6,251 bases of DNA, from the NCBI GenBank assembly GCA_027068245.1, contig JAMOUF010000265.1:1-6251 (forward strand). Reading direction: 5' to 3'. Both the position numbers and the translations under genes were made by a program. A model generated the notes under the pieces. It did not search any database, was not told the DNA's origin, and was given only the letters and a program-made list of their open reading frames with translations. Positions 1 to 6,093 of the stretch are shown piece by piece (position 1 is the stretch's first letter; the number at the start of each line of letters is the position of its first letter). Origin of the DNA: Campylobacterales bacterium. GTDB lineage: Bacteria; Campylobacterota; Campylobacteria; Campylobacterales; Nitratiruptoraceae.

Positions 1-213
1 GCCGAACCGATGCTCGAAGAGGAGATAAAAGAGGCTATGAACTACTCCAACGAGATTGTCCCCACCCCATTTGACATAGACAAACCAATCTCGATAGAGG
101 AGGCGGCTGAGATATTGAAAGACTCAAACAGACAGTTTCTGGTATTTGAGGATAAAAGCGGCAAGGTAAGGGTGCTTTACAAAAGAAGTGACGGGAAATT
201 AGGCCTTTATTAA
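1..213 (+). CDS. hpf: Ribosome hibernation promoting factor, long form, C-terminal part (5' end outside window)
   Basis: The reading frame is open from the first base (GCC GAA CCG ATG...) to a TAA at 211-213, so the gene almost certainly begins left of the window; the ATG at 10 is probably internal. About 70 residues are visible. The last 50 or so resemble the C-terminal domain of long HPF/RaiA (sigma-54 modulation, S30AE C-terminal) proteins: a short strand ending in KPISIEEAAEIL, then QFLVFEDKSGKVRVLYKRSDGKLGLY-type strands, where the family pattern is 'PM..EEA...M...G..FFVF.....G..NVVYRR.DG.YGLI'. In long HPFs this domain dimerises and joins two 70S ribosomes into inactive 100S particles in stationary phase; the N-terminal part binds the 30S decoding region. 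The Phe-Val-Phe core is here Phe-Leu-Val-Phe and the usual 'LLGHDF' is 'DSNRQF', so the copy is divergent. The gene converges on the lectin-like gene and shares its terminator. Another protein carrying the same tail domain is possible because the N-terminal domain is not visible. Confidence 0.72.
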   Translation, partial: AEPMLEEEIKEAMNYSNEIVPTPFDIDKPISIEEAAEILKDSNRQFLVFEDKSGKVRVLYKRSDGKLGLY

Positions 214-235
214 AAAGAGGGGTAACCCCTCTTTT
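213..235. terminator. Bidirectional intrinsic terminator between converging genes
   Basis: A perfect 10-bp inverted repeat lies at 213-222 and 226-235 with a 3-base loop (TAA). The stem is AAAAGAGGGG paired with CCCCTCTTTT. The GC-rich core sits next to the loop and the A/T ends give a U-tract on either strand, as expected for a hairpin terminator that works in both directions. It is almost the whole space between the two genes: the hibernation factor stop codon is 211-213 and the lectin-like gene's stop is 234-236, so each stop touches one foot of the stem. Confidence 0.8.
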
Positions 236-1406
236 AATTTCCAGGTAGAGTTACTGTAGGTTTGAATGTAACCTCGTCACCCTCTTTAAAAATGACGAAG
301 TTTTTGTTGTCAGGAGTTTGGATAAACGTCCAGGCAAAACTTCCATCTGGATTCATACCTTCAAGTTTTGCGGCAAATGCCAAATCAGCTGTTAAATATA
401 TCCAGTCAAACTTATCATCACCATAGTGTATAAAATATCCATTAATTAAAAATGTTTTATTGTTTATTGCACTTTTAATTACGGACAAAGGTGTCTGAGA
501 GGGAACTGTTGCTGTACTTGTAATACCACATTCAATTGGATTTGCCTGACAATATATAACGGCATCATGTACCCCGTCTTCATATCCTCTCTCATAAGCT
601 CCAGCTATAGCCTCTTCACAATCATCTAAACCGCCTTGGGAACCGGTTATGGAAATTTTTACCCAGTCCAAATCCATCTCATGCCCTGTCCACCATCCAT
701 ATGGTGAAAAATGTATCTTAAGATACTGATAGTGCTCTATATCCGCTTTCTGCGCACTTAAGGGCTGTTCTCCTATATAGTTACCATTTATCCAAATTTT
801 AGCATTGCCTGCTGGAAAATCAAATACCACTTTTGTAGAAAACCATTTATCCCATATTGGCTGAAACACCTGACATTCTCGCAAACTATTTACTGTACCG
901 CAAAAACCAAAATTATTTCCTGTATAAGGAGGAGGATAATCTCCATAAAAATAGTTACGGTAGAAAACTCTACTCAAATATTTCACGCTATATCCTCTCG
1001 CAGCTTCAGGATTGTAGTAAGCATATGGAGGAATATTATAGTTTTTCGAATGAGGATCATATGGTGTTTCATAATTTACCAACGCAAAATACACACCACC
1101 CGCAAAATATTCATTGGCATAATGAACCTTTGCTTTCCATTCCACCGTTATAATGTTATCGGTTCTTATCAAAAGTCCGTTTTTGTTTATTAATTCCGGA
1201 CCCTCATCAATATCATTTATTTTAAGATACAAAATGCTATCTTGAACAATAGCCTTTTCGTACGCAGCTGGGAAATAGTCGGAATTATATCCCCCGTGAT
1301 TGAAAACCAGCCAAAAATTACGGTTAAGCGTATTAAAATCATCTCTGTAGTCTAAACACCAGCCAAATGTAAGTATAATTACAAACATTAGAAGAATCTT
1401 TTTCAT
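234..1406 (-). CDS. Exported concanavalin A-like (jelly-roll) lectin/glucanase-fold protein, function unknown
   Basis: A 390-residue protein with an N-terminal signal peptide: Met-Lys-Lys, then a hydrophobic stretch at about 4-16, and likely cleavage near 17-18. Cys17 is preceded by Trp, so it does not fit a lipobox well. Residues about 20-255 look like a Con A-like beta-sandwich: DDFNTLNRNFW near the start, alternating Trp/Tyr/Phe-rich strands, KIWINGNYIGEQ (203-214), and a closing strand MDLDWVKISI (244-253) like the last strand of GH16 and LamG-type domains. I see no mid-domain ExDxxE GH16 catalytic motif, so binding rather than hydrolysis is more likely. A linker at about 260-295 contains YERGYEDG and three Cys (263, 286, 293) ending NPIECGI; Cys169 and Cys178 may form another disulfide. 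The C-terminal 90 residues are a separate, unrecognised beta-rich unit. The ATG is supported by AAGGAGG four bases upstream. The gene is more AT-rich than its neighbours, suggesting separate ancestry. Substrate and partners are unknown. Confidence 0.7.
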   Translation of the reverse strand: MKKILLMFVIILTFGWCLDYRDDFNTLNRNFWLVFNHGGYNSDYFPAAYEKAIVQDSILYLKINDIDEGPELINKNGLLIRTDNIITVEWKAKVHYANEYFAGGVYFALVNYETPYDPHSKNYNIPPYAYYNPEAARGYSVKYLSRVFYRNYFYGDYPPPYTGNNFGFCGTVNSLRECQVFQPIWDKWFSTKVVFDFPAGNAKIWINGNYIGEQPLSAQKADIEHYQYLKIHFSPYGWWTGHEMDLDWVKISITGSQGGLDDCEEAIAGAYERGYEDGVHDAVIYCQANPIECGITSTATVPSQTPLSVIKSAINNKTFLINGYFIHYGDDKFDWIYLTADLAFAAKLEGMNPDGSFAWTFIQTPDNKNFVIFKEGDEVTFKPTVTLPGN

Positions 1407-1410
1407 GGTC

Positions 1411-1417
1411 CCTCCTT
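1411..1417 (-). promoter_or_regulatory. Strong Shine-Dalgarno site of the lectin-like gene
   Basis: On the minus strand this reads AAGGAGG, a full-length match to the 16S rRNA anti-Shine-Dalgarno, four bases before the ATG at 1406-1404. It fixes the start of the lectin-like gene. It is much stronger than the initiation regions of the coupled genes upstream, such as recG, which has no recognisable site. Confidence 0.85.
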
Positions 1418-1428
1418 TTCAATATGAG

Positions 1429-1443
1429 TGATGGGACCCATCA
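1429..1443. promoter_or_regulatory. Perfect 15-bp palindrome, possible operator upstream of the lectin-like gene
   Basis: TGATGGG-A-CCCATCA has perfect 7-base arms around a single central base. It lies in the 59-bp gap between recG and the lectin-like gene, 11 bp upstream of that gene's ribosome-binding site and just downstream of a possible -10 element. A one-base centre makes it a poor RNA hairpin unless the inner pairs open, and no U-tract follows, so a binding site for a dimeric regulator is the more natural reading. This role is inferred from symmetry and position only. Confidence 0.45.
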
Positions 1444-1447
1444 ATTA

Positions 1448-1478
1448 ATTTTATATCTTACTTGCTTAATTATGTATT
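1448..1478 (-). promoter_or_regulatory. Possible sigma-70 promoter for the lectin-like gene
   Basis: On the minus strand TATAAA (1455-1450, in the context GATATAAAAT) resembles a -10 box. Seventeen bases upstream is AATACA (1478-1473), which matches TTGACA at only three positions and overlaps the last codons of recG. Campylobacterota promoters often lack a clear -35, so this is not disqualifying. The predicted start would be near 1443, at the edge of the palindrome. The region is AT-rich enough for a chance match. Confidence 0.35.
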
Positions 1479-3253
1479 AAACGTTTTTTTACCTCGCTTA
1501 CAATCTCGGCGTCCTCGGCAAGGCTGAGCCATCTGAAGGCTTTGCCGCTCTGCTCTTTTCCGCTGAGGATATCCCCGCTTTTTCTAAATTTCAAATCGAG
1601 CTCTGCTATGTCGAACCCGCTTTTTAGTTTGCCAAACTCCACAAGCCTTTTGTTGTTTTTATCATTGGTGTATAAAAAGCAGTAGCCTTTAAGCCCCGTT
1701 CTCGATACCCTGCCTCTTAGCTGGTGAAGGGTTGCCAGCCCCATATTTTCAGCGCCTACGACGACTATGGTGGAGAGTTTTGGTAAAGATATACCCACCT
1801 CCACTACCGTTGTGGCAAGAAGGATTTTCCCTTTATCCCTAAACTCCTCCAGCACCTCATCCTTTTGGCTATCCTTGCCATGCGTCACATATACAAAGTC
1901 GAAATATTTCTGCCAAAACTCTCTCGCCTCTTCCAGCGACTTATACTCGAAATTTTCGCTCTCTTCCACCAGCGGATAGACTATCAGCACCTGTCTGCCC
2001 TGGGAAGTCTCTTTTTTTATATGGGCCAGAAGCTCTTTGAAATCCTCTTTAGATATGACATGAGTCTCGATATCCTTTTTAAAGGGGGTCTGTTTGATAA
2101 AACTGAAATCCACCAAAGCGCTTTGCATCATGGCCTTTGTCCTTGGAATGGGAGTGGCGCTGAACTGGAAAAAGTGGGGCGCCCTGCTCTTTTGAACCAG
2201 TTTTTTCAGCTTCTGGCGCTGCTCGGTGCCGAACCTGTGCTGCTCGTCCACCATCACCACGCAGGCCGTGGGAAGTTTTCTATACAGCAGAGCATGGGTG
2301 CCGATGATAAAATCGTAACGCTCCAGGTCCTCGACGGAGGTTTTGGCGCTTACCAAAGCGATTTTCATATGAGGCGGCAGGAGCCTTTTTGCCTCCTGAT
2401 AGAGCTGGTTTGCGAGGATGGAAGTGGGAGCCATCAAAATGGCCCTGTTGGGATAGGCAAGATAGGCGGCCCCGAACATCACAACGCTCTTTCCGCTTCC
2501 CACATCCCCCACTATCACCCGTTTGGCCGCGAATTTGGAGGCCATATCCGATTTTATATCCTCCAAAGCCTTCAGCTGGTCGGATGTGAGCTTGAAAGGA
2601 AGGTTTTTTATAAACCCATCCAGCTCCCCCTTGCAGCTCATCACTGCCTCGAGCCGTTTTCTTTTCCCCTTCAACGCCTTGAAATACCTGAAAGCCTCCA
2701 AAAACTTCAACGCATAAAGATACTCTCCCCAAAAATCTCCTCTCTTTTTAAACTCCTCGTAAAATCTCTCATCCGGATAGTGGATTTTAAGCAAACTATC
2801 GGCTATCTTATCCGGAACCTCCTCTTCTATCAGTGCCTCTTTGGTTAGATATTCCTCTTTTAGCCTCTCGAATATATCGGCCCTAAGAGGGGTTTTGTAC
2901 TCCGGATATATCCGTCCTATCTTGTAGGCGGCAATCTTTTTTGGCTGGATAATCTGGATTTTTTTAAAAAAATTCACCTTTCCGGATATATACAGCGTGG
3001 AGCCGGCTTTGAAAGTGGAGTAGTGGTATGGCGTGGTTTTGAAAAAGAGAAGCTCCACCATCCGGTTTATGTTTTTCGCATACGCCTCCACTTTGTAAAA
3101 TTTACCCCCTTTTATCTCCTTTAACAGCTCCACCTCCAAAAAGGCCTCGTTTTTATCCTCGATATGGGGTTTCAAGATGTAGTTGTGATAGGCTTTTGGG
3201 GTTAGCAGGGCCAAATCCAGTACCGATTTGGCCCCAATCTTTTCTAAACTCAT
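1466..3253 (-). CDS. recG: ATP-dependent DNA helicase RecG (short form)
   Basis: RecG is a superfamily 2 translocase that reverses stalled replication forks and processes Holliday junctions and R-loops. The helicase motifs are in order: LTSDQLKAL (222-230); Walker A GDVGSGKS (249-256); APTSILANQ (275-283); DEQH box in VDEQHRFG (335-342); FSATPIPRT (364-372); motif V ATTVVEVGISLP (480-491); motif VI QLRGRVSRTG (511-520); and the RecG-type tail with KSGDILSGKEQSG (558-570). At 595 residues it is about 100 shorter than E. coli RecG. The missing length is mostly at the N terminus, where the wedge domain starts almost immediately, followed by an OB-like region (about 35-110). This short form is familiar in Campylobacterota. 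The ATG overlaps the M16 gene's TGA (ATGA), and no Shine-Dalgarno precedes it, so translation is probably coupled. The last gene of the tight operon; stop TAA at 1468-1466. Confidence 0.95.
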   Translation of the reverse strand: MSLEKIGAKSVLDLALLTPKAYHNYILKPHIEDKNEAFLEVELLKEIKGGKFYKVEAYAKNINRMVELLFFKTTPYHYSTFKAGSTLYISGKVNFFKKIQIIQPKKIAAYKIGRIYPEYKTPLRADIFERLKEEYLTKEALIEEEVPDKIADSLLKIHYPDERFYEEFKKRGDFWGEYLYALKFLEAFRYFKALKGKRKRLEAVMSCKGELDGFIKNLPFKLTSDQLKALEDIKSDMASKFAAKRVIVGDVGSGKSVVMFGAAYLAYPNRAILMAPTSILANQLYQEAKRLLPPHMKIALVSAKTSVEDLERYDFIIGTHALLYRKLPTACVVMVDEQHRFGTEQRQKLKKLVQKSRAPHFFQFSATPIPRTKAMMQSALVDFSFIKQTPFKKDIETHVISKEDFKELLAHIKKETSQGRQVLIVYPLVEESENFEYKSLEEAREFWQKYFDFVYVTHGKDSQKDEVLEEFRDKGKILLATTVVEVGISLPKLSTIVVVGAENMGLATLHQLRGRVSRTGLKGYCFLYTNDKNNKRLVEFGKLKSGFDIAELDLKFRKSGDILSGKEQSGKAFRWLSLAEDAEIVSEVKKRLIHN

Positions 3254-4533
3254 TTTGTGACTATGGAAAAACTCAGCTTTACAATCTCCGGATGTTTTTT
3301 GATATACCGGTTCAACTCTTCAAGACTCAAAGACTCTATCTTTTTAAGCTCCATTTTCGTATAGCCAAGCCCATGCCCGCTGTAATACTCATTAAAAGCC
3401 CTGCTTAGCCTCTGCTGGAGCGTCTCGTTTCTTAACGGTTCGCTGCCAAGTATAAACTTTTTGGCGCTCTCAAGCTCCTTTAGGGTCGCCCCTTTTTTCA
3501 CAAACTCCTCTATCACCTCTTTTACAAGCTTTTTGGCCTCCTCCTGGGACTCCAGTTTGGTCTGCAGGTATCCGGTAAAGTAGCTGTGGCTTTTCGTTAC
3601 CCTGGCAAAGGCGTAGGCGGAGTATGCAAGCCCCCTTTTAACCCTTATCTCCTCCATTATCCGGCTGCCAAACCCGCCGCTGCCGAGTATAAACATGGCC
3701 ACTTTCGATTTGTAAAGCTCGTCGCTGTCGATTCTTTCATAATAAGGGGAGCCAAAGTAGATATAGGCCTGCTTGGTATCCTCTTTTTGGACTACCTCCT
3801 CCTCTTTGTCCCTTGCGTTGTAAAAAGGGAGCGGCTCCAAAGTTCCTCTTTTTAGCCCCTTAAGCATAGCCAAGGCCGCTTTTTTGGCCTCGTCCAGCTC
3901 CATATCGCCGCCCATTACCAGTATTATGCGCTTCAAAACCAGATGCCTATCCAAAAACCCTTTCACATCCTCGAGAGTGATTTTCTCCACGCTCTCCACC
4001 GTCCCGTCGCTGGGGTTTTGCAAAGGGGTATCTTTGAAAAGGATTTTTTTTAGATTGATACTGGCGATATAGTCATAGTCGCTTTTTTTTCTAAGCAGAT
4101 AGCCAATAGTAGTGGCCTTTACCTTTTTCAGACTCTCTTCGTTCAGATTGGGCTGGGCGAACAGCTCGCCCACCAGCGCCACCCCCTCATCGAACACATC
4201 TTTCAAAGAGCTAAGCTCCACCACCATGGTCTCTACGCCCGCGTGGACCCCAAATCTGATGGCCTTCTTCTCCAGCTCCTTGGCAAACCCCACGTTCCCA
4301 AGCCTCTTACTGCCCTGGTTCAGCATCTTGGCGCTAAATTTCGCCAGGCCGCTGAGATTGCCGTCCTCTATGCTTCCACTCTTTTGAAACACAACCTGCA
4401 TAGACCTTATAGGAAGTGAGCTGTCCTTTTCAAAAATCAGCGGTATCTCCACCCCGTCTATCTTCACGCTATCCAAAACTGCACCCATCAACACCCCTTG
4501 AATTAGTAATATGGTTAAAATAAGCCCTCTCAT
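3250..4533 (-). CDS. M16 family peptidase-like protein lacking the zinc-binding motif, exported
   Basis: A 427-residue protein with the two-lobed M16 (pitrilysin/mitochondrial processing peptidase) fold. The N-terminal hydrophobic stretch (3-19, MRGLILTILLIQGVLMGA) looks like a signal peptide, placing it in the periplasm or at the membrane. The N-terminal lobe has the usual SGLAKFSAKMLNQG helix (61-74), but the zinc motif HxxEH is replaced by K65-F-S-A-K69, and no acidic ligand is obvious about 75 residues later. The C-terminal lobe keeps the family signature SGGFGSRIMEEIRVKRGLAYS (285-305), with the Arg/Tyr substrate-binding elements. This fits a non-catalytic M16 partner: in paired M16 enzymes one subunit carries zinc and the other the Arg/Tyr pair. 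Campylobacterota homologues annotated 'zinc protease' that I recall share this loss. The ATG overlaps the mqnC stop (ATGA), with AGAGG seven bases upstream inside mqnC. Genuine protease activity is unlikely without a partner. Confidence 0.88.
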   Translation of the reverse strand: MRGLILTILLIQGVLMGAVLDSVKIDGVEIPLIFEKDSSLPIRSMQVVFQKSGSIEDGNLSGLAKFSAKMLNQGSKRLGNVGFAKELEKKAIRFGVHAGVETMVVELSSLKDVFDEGVALVGELFAQPNLNEESLKKVKATTIGYLLRKKSDYDYIASINLKKILFKDTPLQNPSDGTVESVEKITLEDVKGFLDRHLVLKRIILVMGGDMELDEAKKAALAMLKGLKRGTLEPLPFYNARDKEEEVVQKEDTKQAYIYFGSPYYERIDSDELYKSKVAMFILGSGGFGSRIMEEIRVKRGLAYSAYAFARVTKSHSYFTGYLQTKLESQEEAKKLVKEVIEEFVKKGATLKELESAKKFILGSEPLRNETLQQRLSRAFNEYYSGHGLGYTKMELKKIESLSLEELNRYIKKHPEIVKLSFSIVTK

Positions 4534-5576
4534 CGGTAAACCTCTAAAATATTGTATGCGGTATCCCGCTTTGCGGGTATCTCCCCCACATCCTTGATAA
4601 GCCGTATCATCTCATCCTGGTTCATTCTGTTTTGAGCCCCGGCAGCCTTTACCACATTCTCCTCCATCATCGTCGAGCCCAAATCGTTCGCCCCGTAAAG
4701 CAGCGCCAGCTGGCCTATATAGCTGCCCTGGGTAACCCATGAGGACTGGATGTTCTTGAAGTTGTCAAGAAAGAGCCGGCTTACGGCAAGCAGCCTCAGA
4801 TATCGGTTCGAGCTGCTCTTGTGTGTCACGATGCCTCTTTTTTGCAAAGCGGTGTTATAAGGCTGGAACGACCACATTATAAAGGCTCTAAAACCTCCCG
4901 TCTCATCTTGTAAAGCGCGTATCTTCTCCCAGTGCTCCACTATCTCCTCATCACTCTCCACGCTTCCGTACATCATCGTAGCCGTCGTTCTCATCCCAAC
5001 CTCATGGGCCGCTTTGTGGATATCCAGCCACTCCCGGGAGCTTAGCTTTTTGGGAGAGATTATCTCTCTTACCCTGTCGCTGAGTATCTCGGCTCCGGCT
5101 CCTGGAATGGAGCTTAGCCCTTTGACTTTTAGACGCTTTAGCACCTCTTTGTAGCTTAAACGGCTTACTTTGGCGATATAGCTGATTTCTACGGCGCTGA
5201 AACCGTGAATGGTGATTTGGGGAAACTTTGTATGGATATGCTCCACAAGCTCCTCGTAGTAGTCGATTTTGAGTTTTGGATGGACCCCTCCTTGAAAGAG
5301 TATCTGCGTTCCGCCAATCTCCAAAAGCTCCTCAATCTTCTCGTCAATCTCCTCGAAACTCAAAATATAGGCGTCATCGTCCTTGGCTTTTCTGTAAAAG
5401 GCGCAAAAGTCGCAGTCCACCCAGCAGATATTGGTGTAGTTTATATTCCTGTCGACGATAAAAGTGGTGATTTTTTCGGGATGCAGCTCTCTTTTTCTTT
5501 GCAACGCCATTTTGCCAAGCTCTTTCAAATCCCCCTCTTTTATGAGTTTCAGCGCCTCATCTTTACCCAGTCTCAC
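4530..5576 (-). CDS. mqnC: Cyclic dehypoxanthinyl futalosine synthase (dehypoxanthine futalosine cyclase), radical SAM
   Basis: MqnC cyclises dehypoxanthine futalosine to the cyclic form in the futalosine route to menaquinone, the quinone of anaerobic and microaerobic respiration. The radical SAM cluster motif is CWVDCDFC (Cys51, Cys55, Cys58) after VDRNINYTNI. Then come GGTQILFQGGVHP (88-100), GLSSIPGAGAEIL (153-165) and the C-terminal GANDLGSTMMEENV (295-308), all typical of the MqnC/MqnE group. The INYTN-C-WVDC-DFCAFYR form and the length (348) point to MqnC rather than MqnE. I chose the GTG at 5576-5574: it gives the usual MRLGKDEALKLI start and has GGAGG five bases upstream (5586-5582). 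A TTG at 5588-5586 would add four residues but sits on that ribosome-binding site. The gene overlaps the Uma2 gene's end by 14 bp and the M16 gene's ATG by 4 bp. Confidence 0.93.
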   Translation of the reverse strand: MRLGKDEALKLIKEGDLKELGKMALQRKRELHPEKITTFIVDRNINYTNICWVDCDFCAFYRKAKDDDAYILSFEEIDEKIEELLEIGGTQILFQGGVHPKLKIDYYEELVEHIHTKFPQITIHGFSAVEISYIAKVSRLSYKEVLKRLKVKGLSSIPGAGAEILSDRVREIISPKKLSSREWLDIHKAAHEVGMRTTATMMYGSVESDEEIVEHWEKIRALQDETGGFRAFIMWSFQPYNTALQKRGIVTHKSSSNRYLRLLAVSRLFLDNFKNIQSSWVTQGSYIGQLALLYGANDLGSTMMEENVVKAAGAQNRMNQDEMIRLIKDVGEIPAKRDTAYNILEVYR

Positions 5577-6093
5577 CAAACCCTCCAAACACCTCTTTAA
5601 GCTCCAGGTTCAAACCCAGCGTATCCACCGGCAGAACGTCTTTATACGAGTAAAATCCGCCAAAGGCGAATCCCCCATCCTTGTATACGAACTTCTCGAT
5701 GATGGCGTATTCTGGCTCCACCAAAAAATACTCCCCTACCTTCAGACACTCATAAAGCTCGAACTTCAGCCTCTTGTCCGCATAGGCGCTGCTTTTATTC
5801 ACTATCTCGAATACGGCTTCGGGTTTATGGGTATTCTCTTTGCCAAAGATGGCTATATCCGGATAGACCAGGCCGATGCTCTCCTTCTCTTTCAAAGGGC
5901 AGAAGAGTTTCAGCTCGAAAGGGTATATCAAAACATCCTTTTTCCCCCTGGCCCCTTTCAGGCCGCAGGCCAGGGCGAGCAGCACCTGCTGGTGGGTCTT
6001 ATCCTGAAAGAGCGGGGCCTTTACCACCTCACCGAAAATAAACTCATATCTGGCCTCCAGTCGGTATTTTTCCGCAAACTCCTTATACTTCAC
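5563..6093 (-). CDS. Uma2 family (DUF820) restriction-endonuclease-fold protein
   Basis: A 176-residue cytoplasmic protein matching the Uma2/DUF820 family, a PD-(D/E)XK nuclease-like fold. Visible features are the N-terminal RYEFIFGEVV (15-24, family pattern RYELIDGEVV), THQQV (33-37), the core YPDIAIF (77-83, Asp79), VFEIVNKSS (94-102, Glu96), a DKRLKFELYECLKVGEYFLVEP-type stretch (106-127; Asp106, Lys110, Tyr114) and a small beta-rich tail ending in Gly/Phe repeats. The presumed active-site acids and lysine are in place, so it may be a functional nuclease, but the biological role of Uma2 proteins in bacteria is not established. The start is GTG at 6093-6091, with AAGGA eight bases upstream; the frame has no nearby ATG, and this start gives the usual distance to the RYE motif. 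It overlaps nusB by 11 bp and mqnC by 14 bp, so it is built into the operon rather than loosely inserted. Length is slightly short for the family (about 180-200). Confidence 0.85.
   Translation of the reverse strand: MKYKEFAEKYRLEARYEFIFGEVVKAPLFQDKTHQQVLLALACGLKGARGKKDVLIYPFELKLFCPLKEKESIGLVYPDIAIFGKENTHKPEAVFEIVNKSSAYADKRLKFELYECLKVGEYFLVEPEYAIIEKFVYKDGGFAFGGFYSYKDVLPVDTLGLNLELKEVFGGFGETG
5582..5586 (-). promoter_or_regulatory. Shine-Dalgarno site that decides the mqnC start
   Basis: On the minus strand this reads GGAGG (followed by a further G at 5581), five bases before the GTG at 5576-5574. It overlaps the alternative TTG start at 5588-5586, which makes that TTG unlikely. The site lies inside the last codons of the Uma2 gene (Gly-Gly-Phe-Gly region), so ribosomes finishing Uma2 would end on it. 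Confidence 0.6.

Noticed and set aside
10..213. A complete 67-residue small protein starting at the ATG at position 10
   Set aside because: The frame is open to the window edge, no ribosome-binding site is visible in the nine bases before it, and the peptide matches the end of a longer known family, so it is a partial gene.
857..1153. A 98-codon open frame on the plus strand inside the lectin-like gene
   Set aside because: Its peptide is low-quality (His/Asn/Tyr-rich without pattern), while the minus frame has a signal peptide, a strong ribosome-binding site and a coherent beta-sandwich.
1401..1406. Lipoprotein reading of the lectin-like protein (Cys17 after a hydrophobic stretch)
   Set aside because: The residues before the Cys are Phe-Gly-Trp; a lipobox needs a small residue at -1, so a standard signal peptide is more likely.
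2280..2732. A 150-codon minus-strand frame overlapping recG in another frame
   Set aside because: It sits out of frame within the recG Walker A and motif Ia region and yields a Gly/Arg-rich peptide typical of a shifted frame. recG itself is intact, so it is not a frameshift fragment.
1865..2848. A 327-codon open frame on the plus strand opposite recG
   Set aside because: It lies wholly antisense to strongly conserved helicase motifs, has no ribosome-binding site that stands out, and its His/Leu-rich peptide resembles no protein I know. It is a by-product of recG codon use.
2959..2972. T7A7 palindrome inside recG as a possible terminator or regulatory site
   Set aside because: It encodes Phe-Phe-Lys-Lys in a conserved OB-like region, has no GC stem, and is explained by codon use. 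I would not call it a signal.
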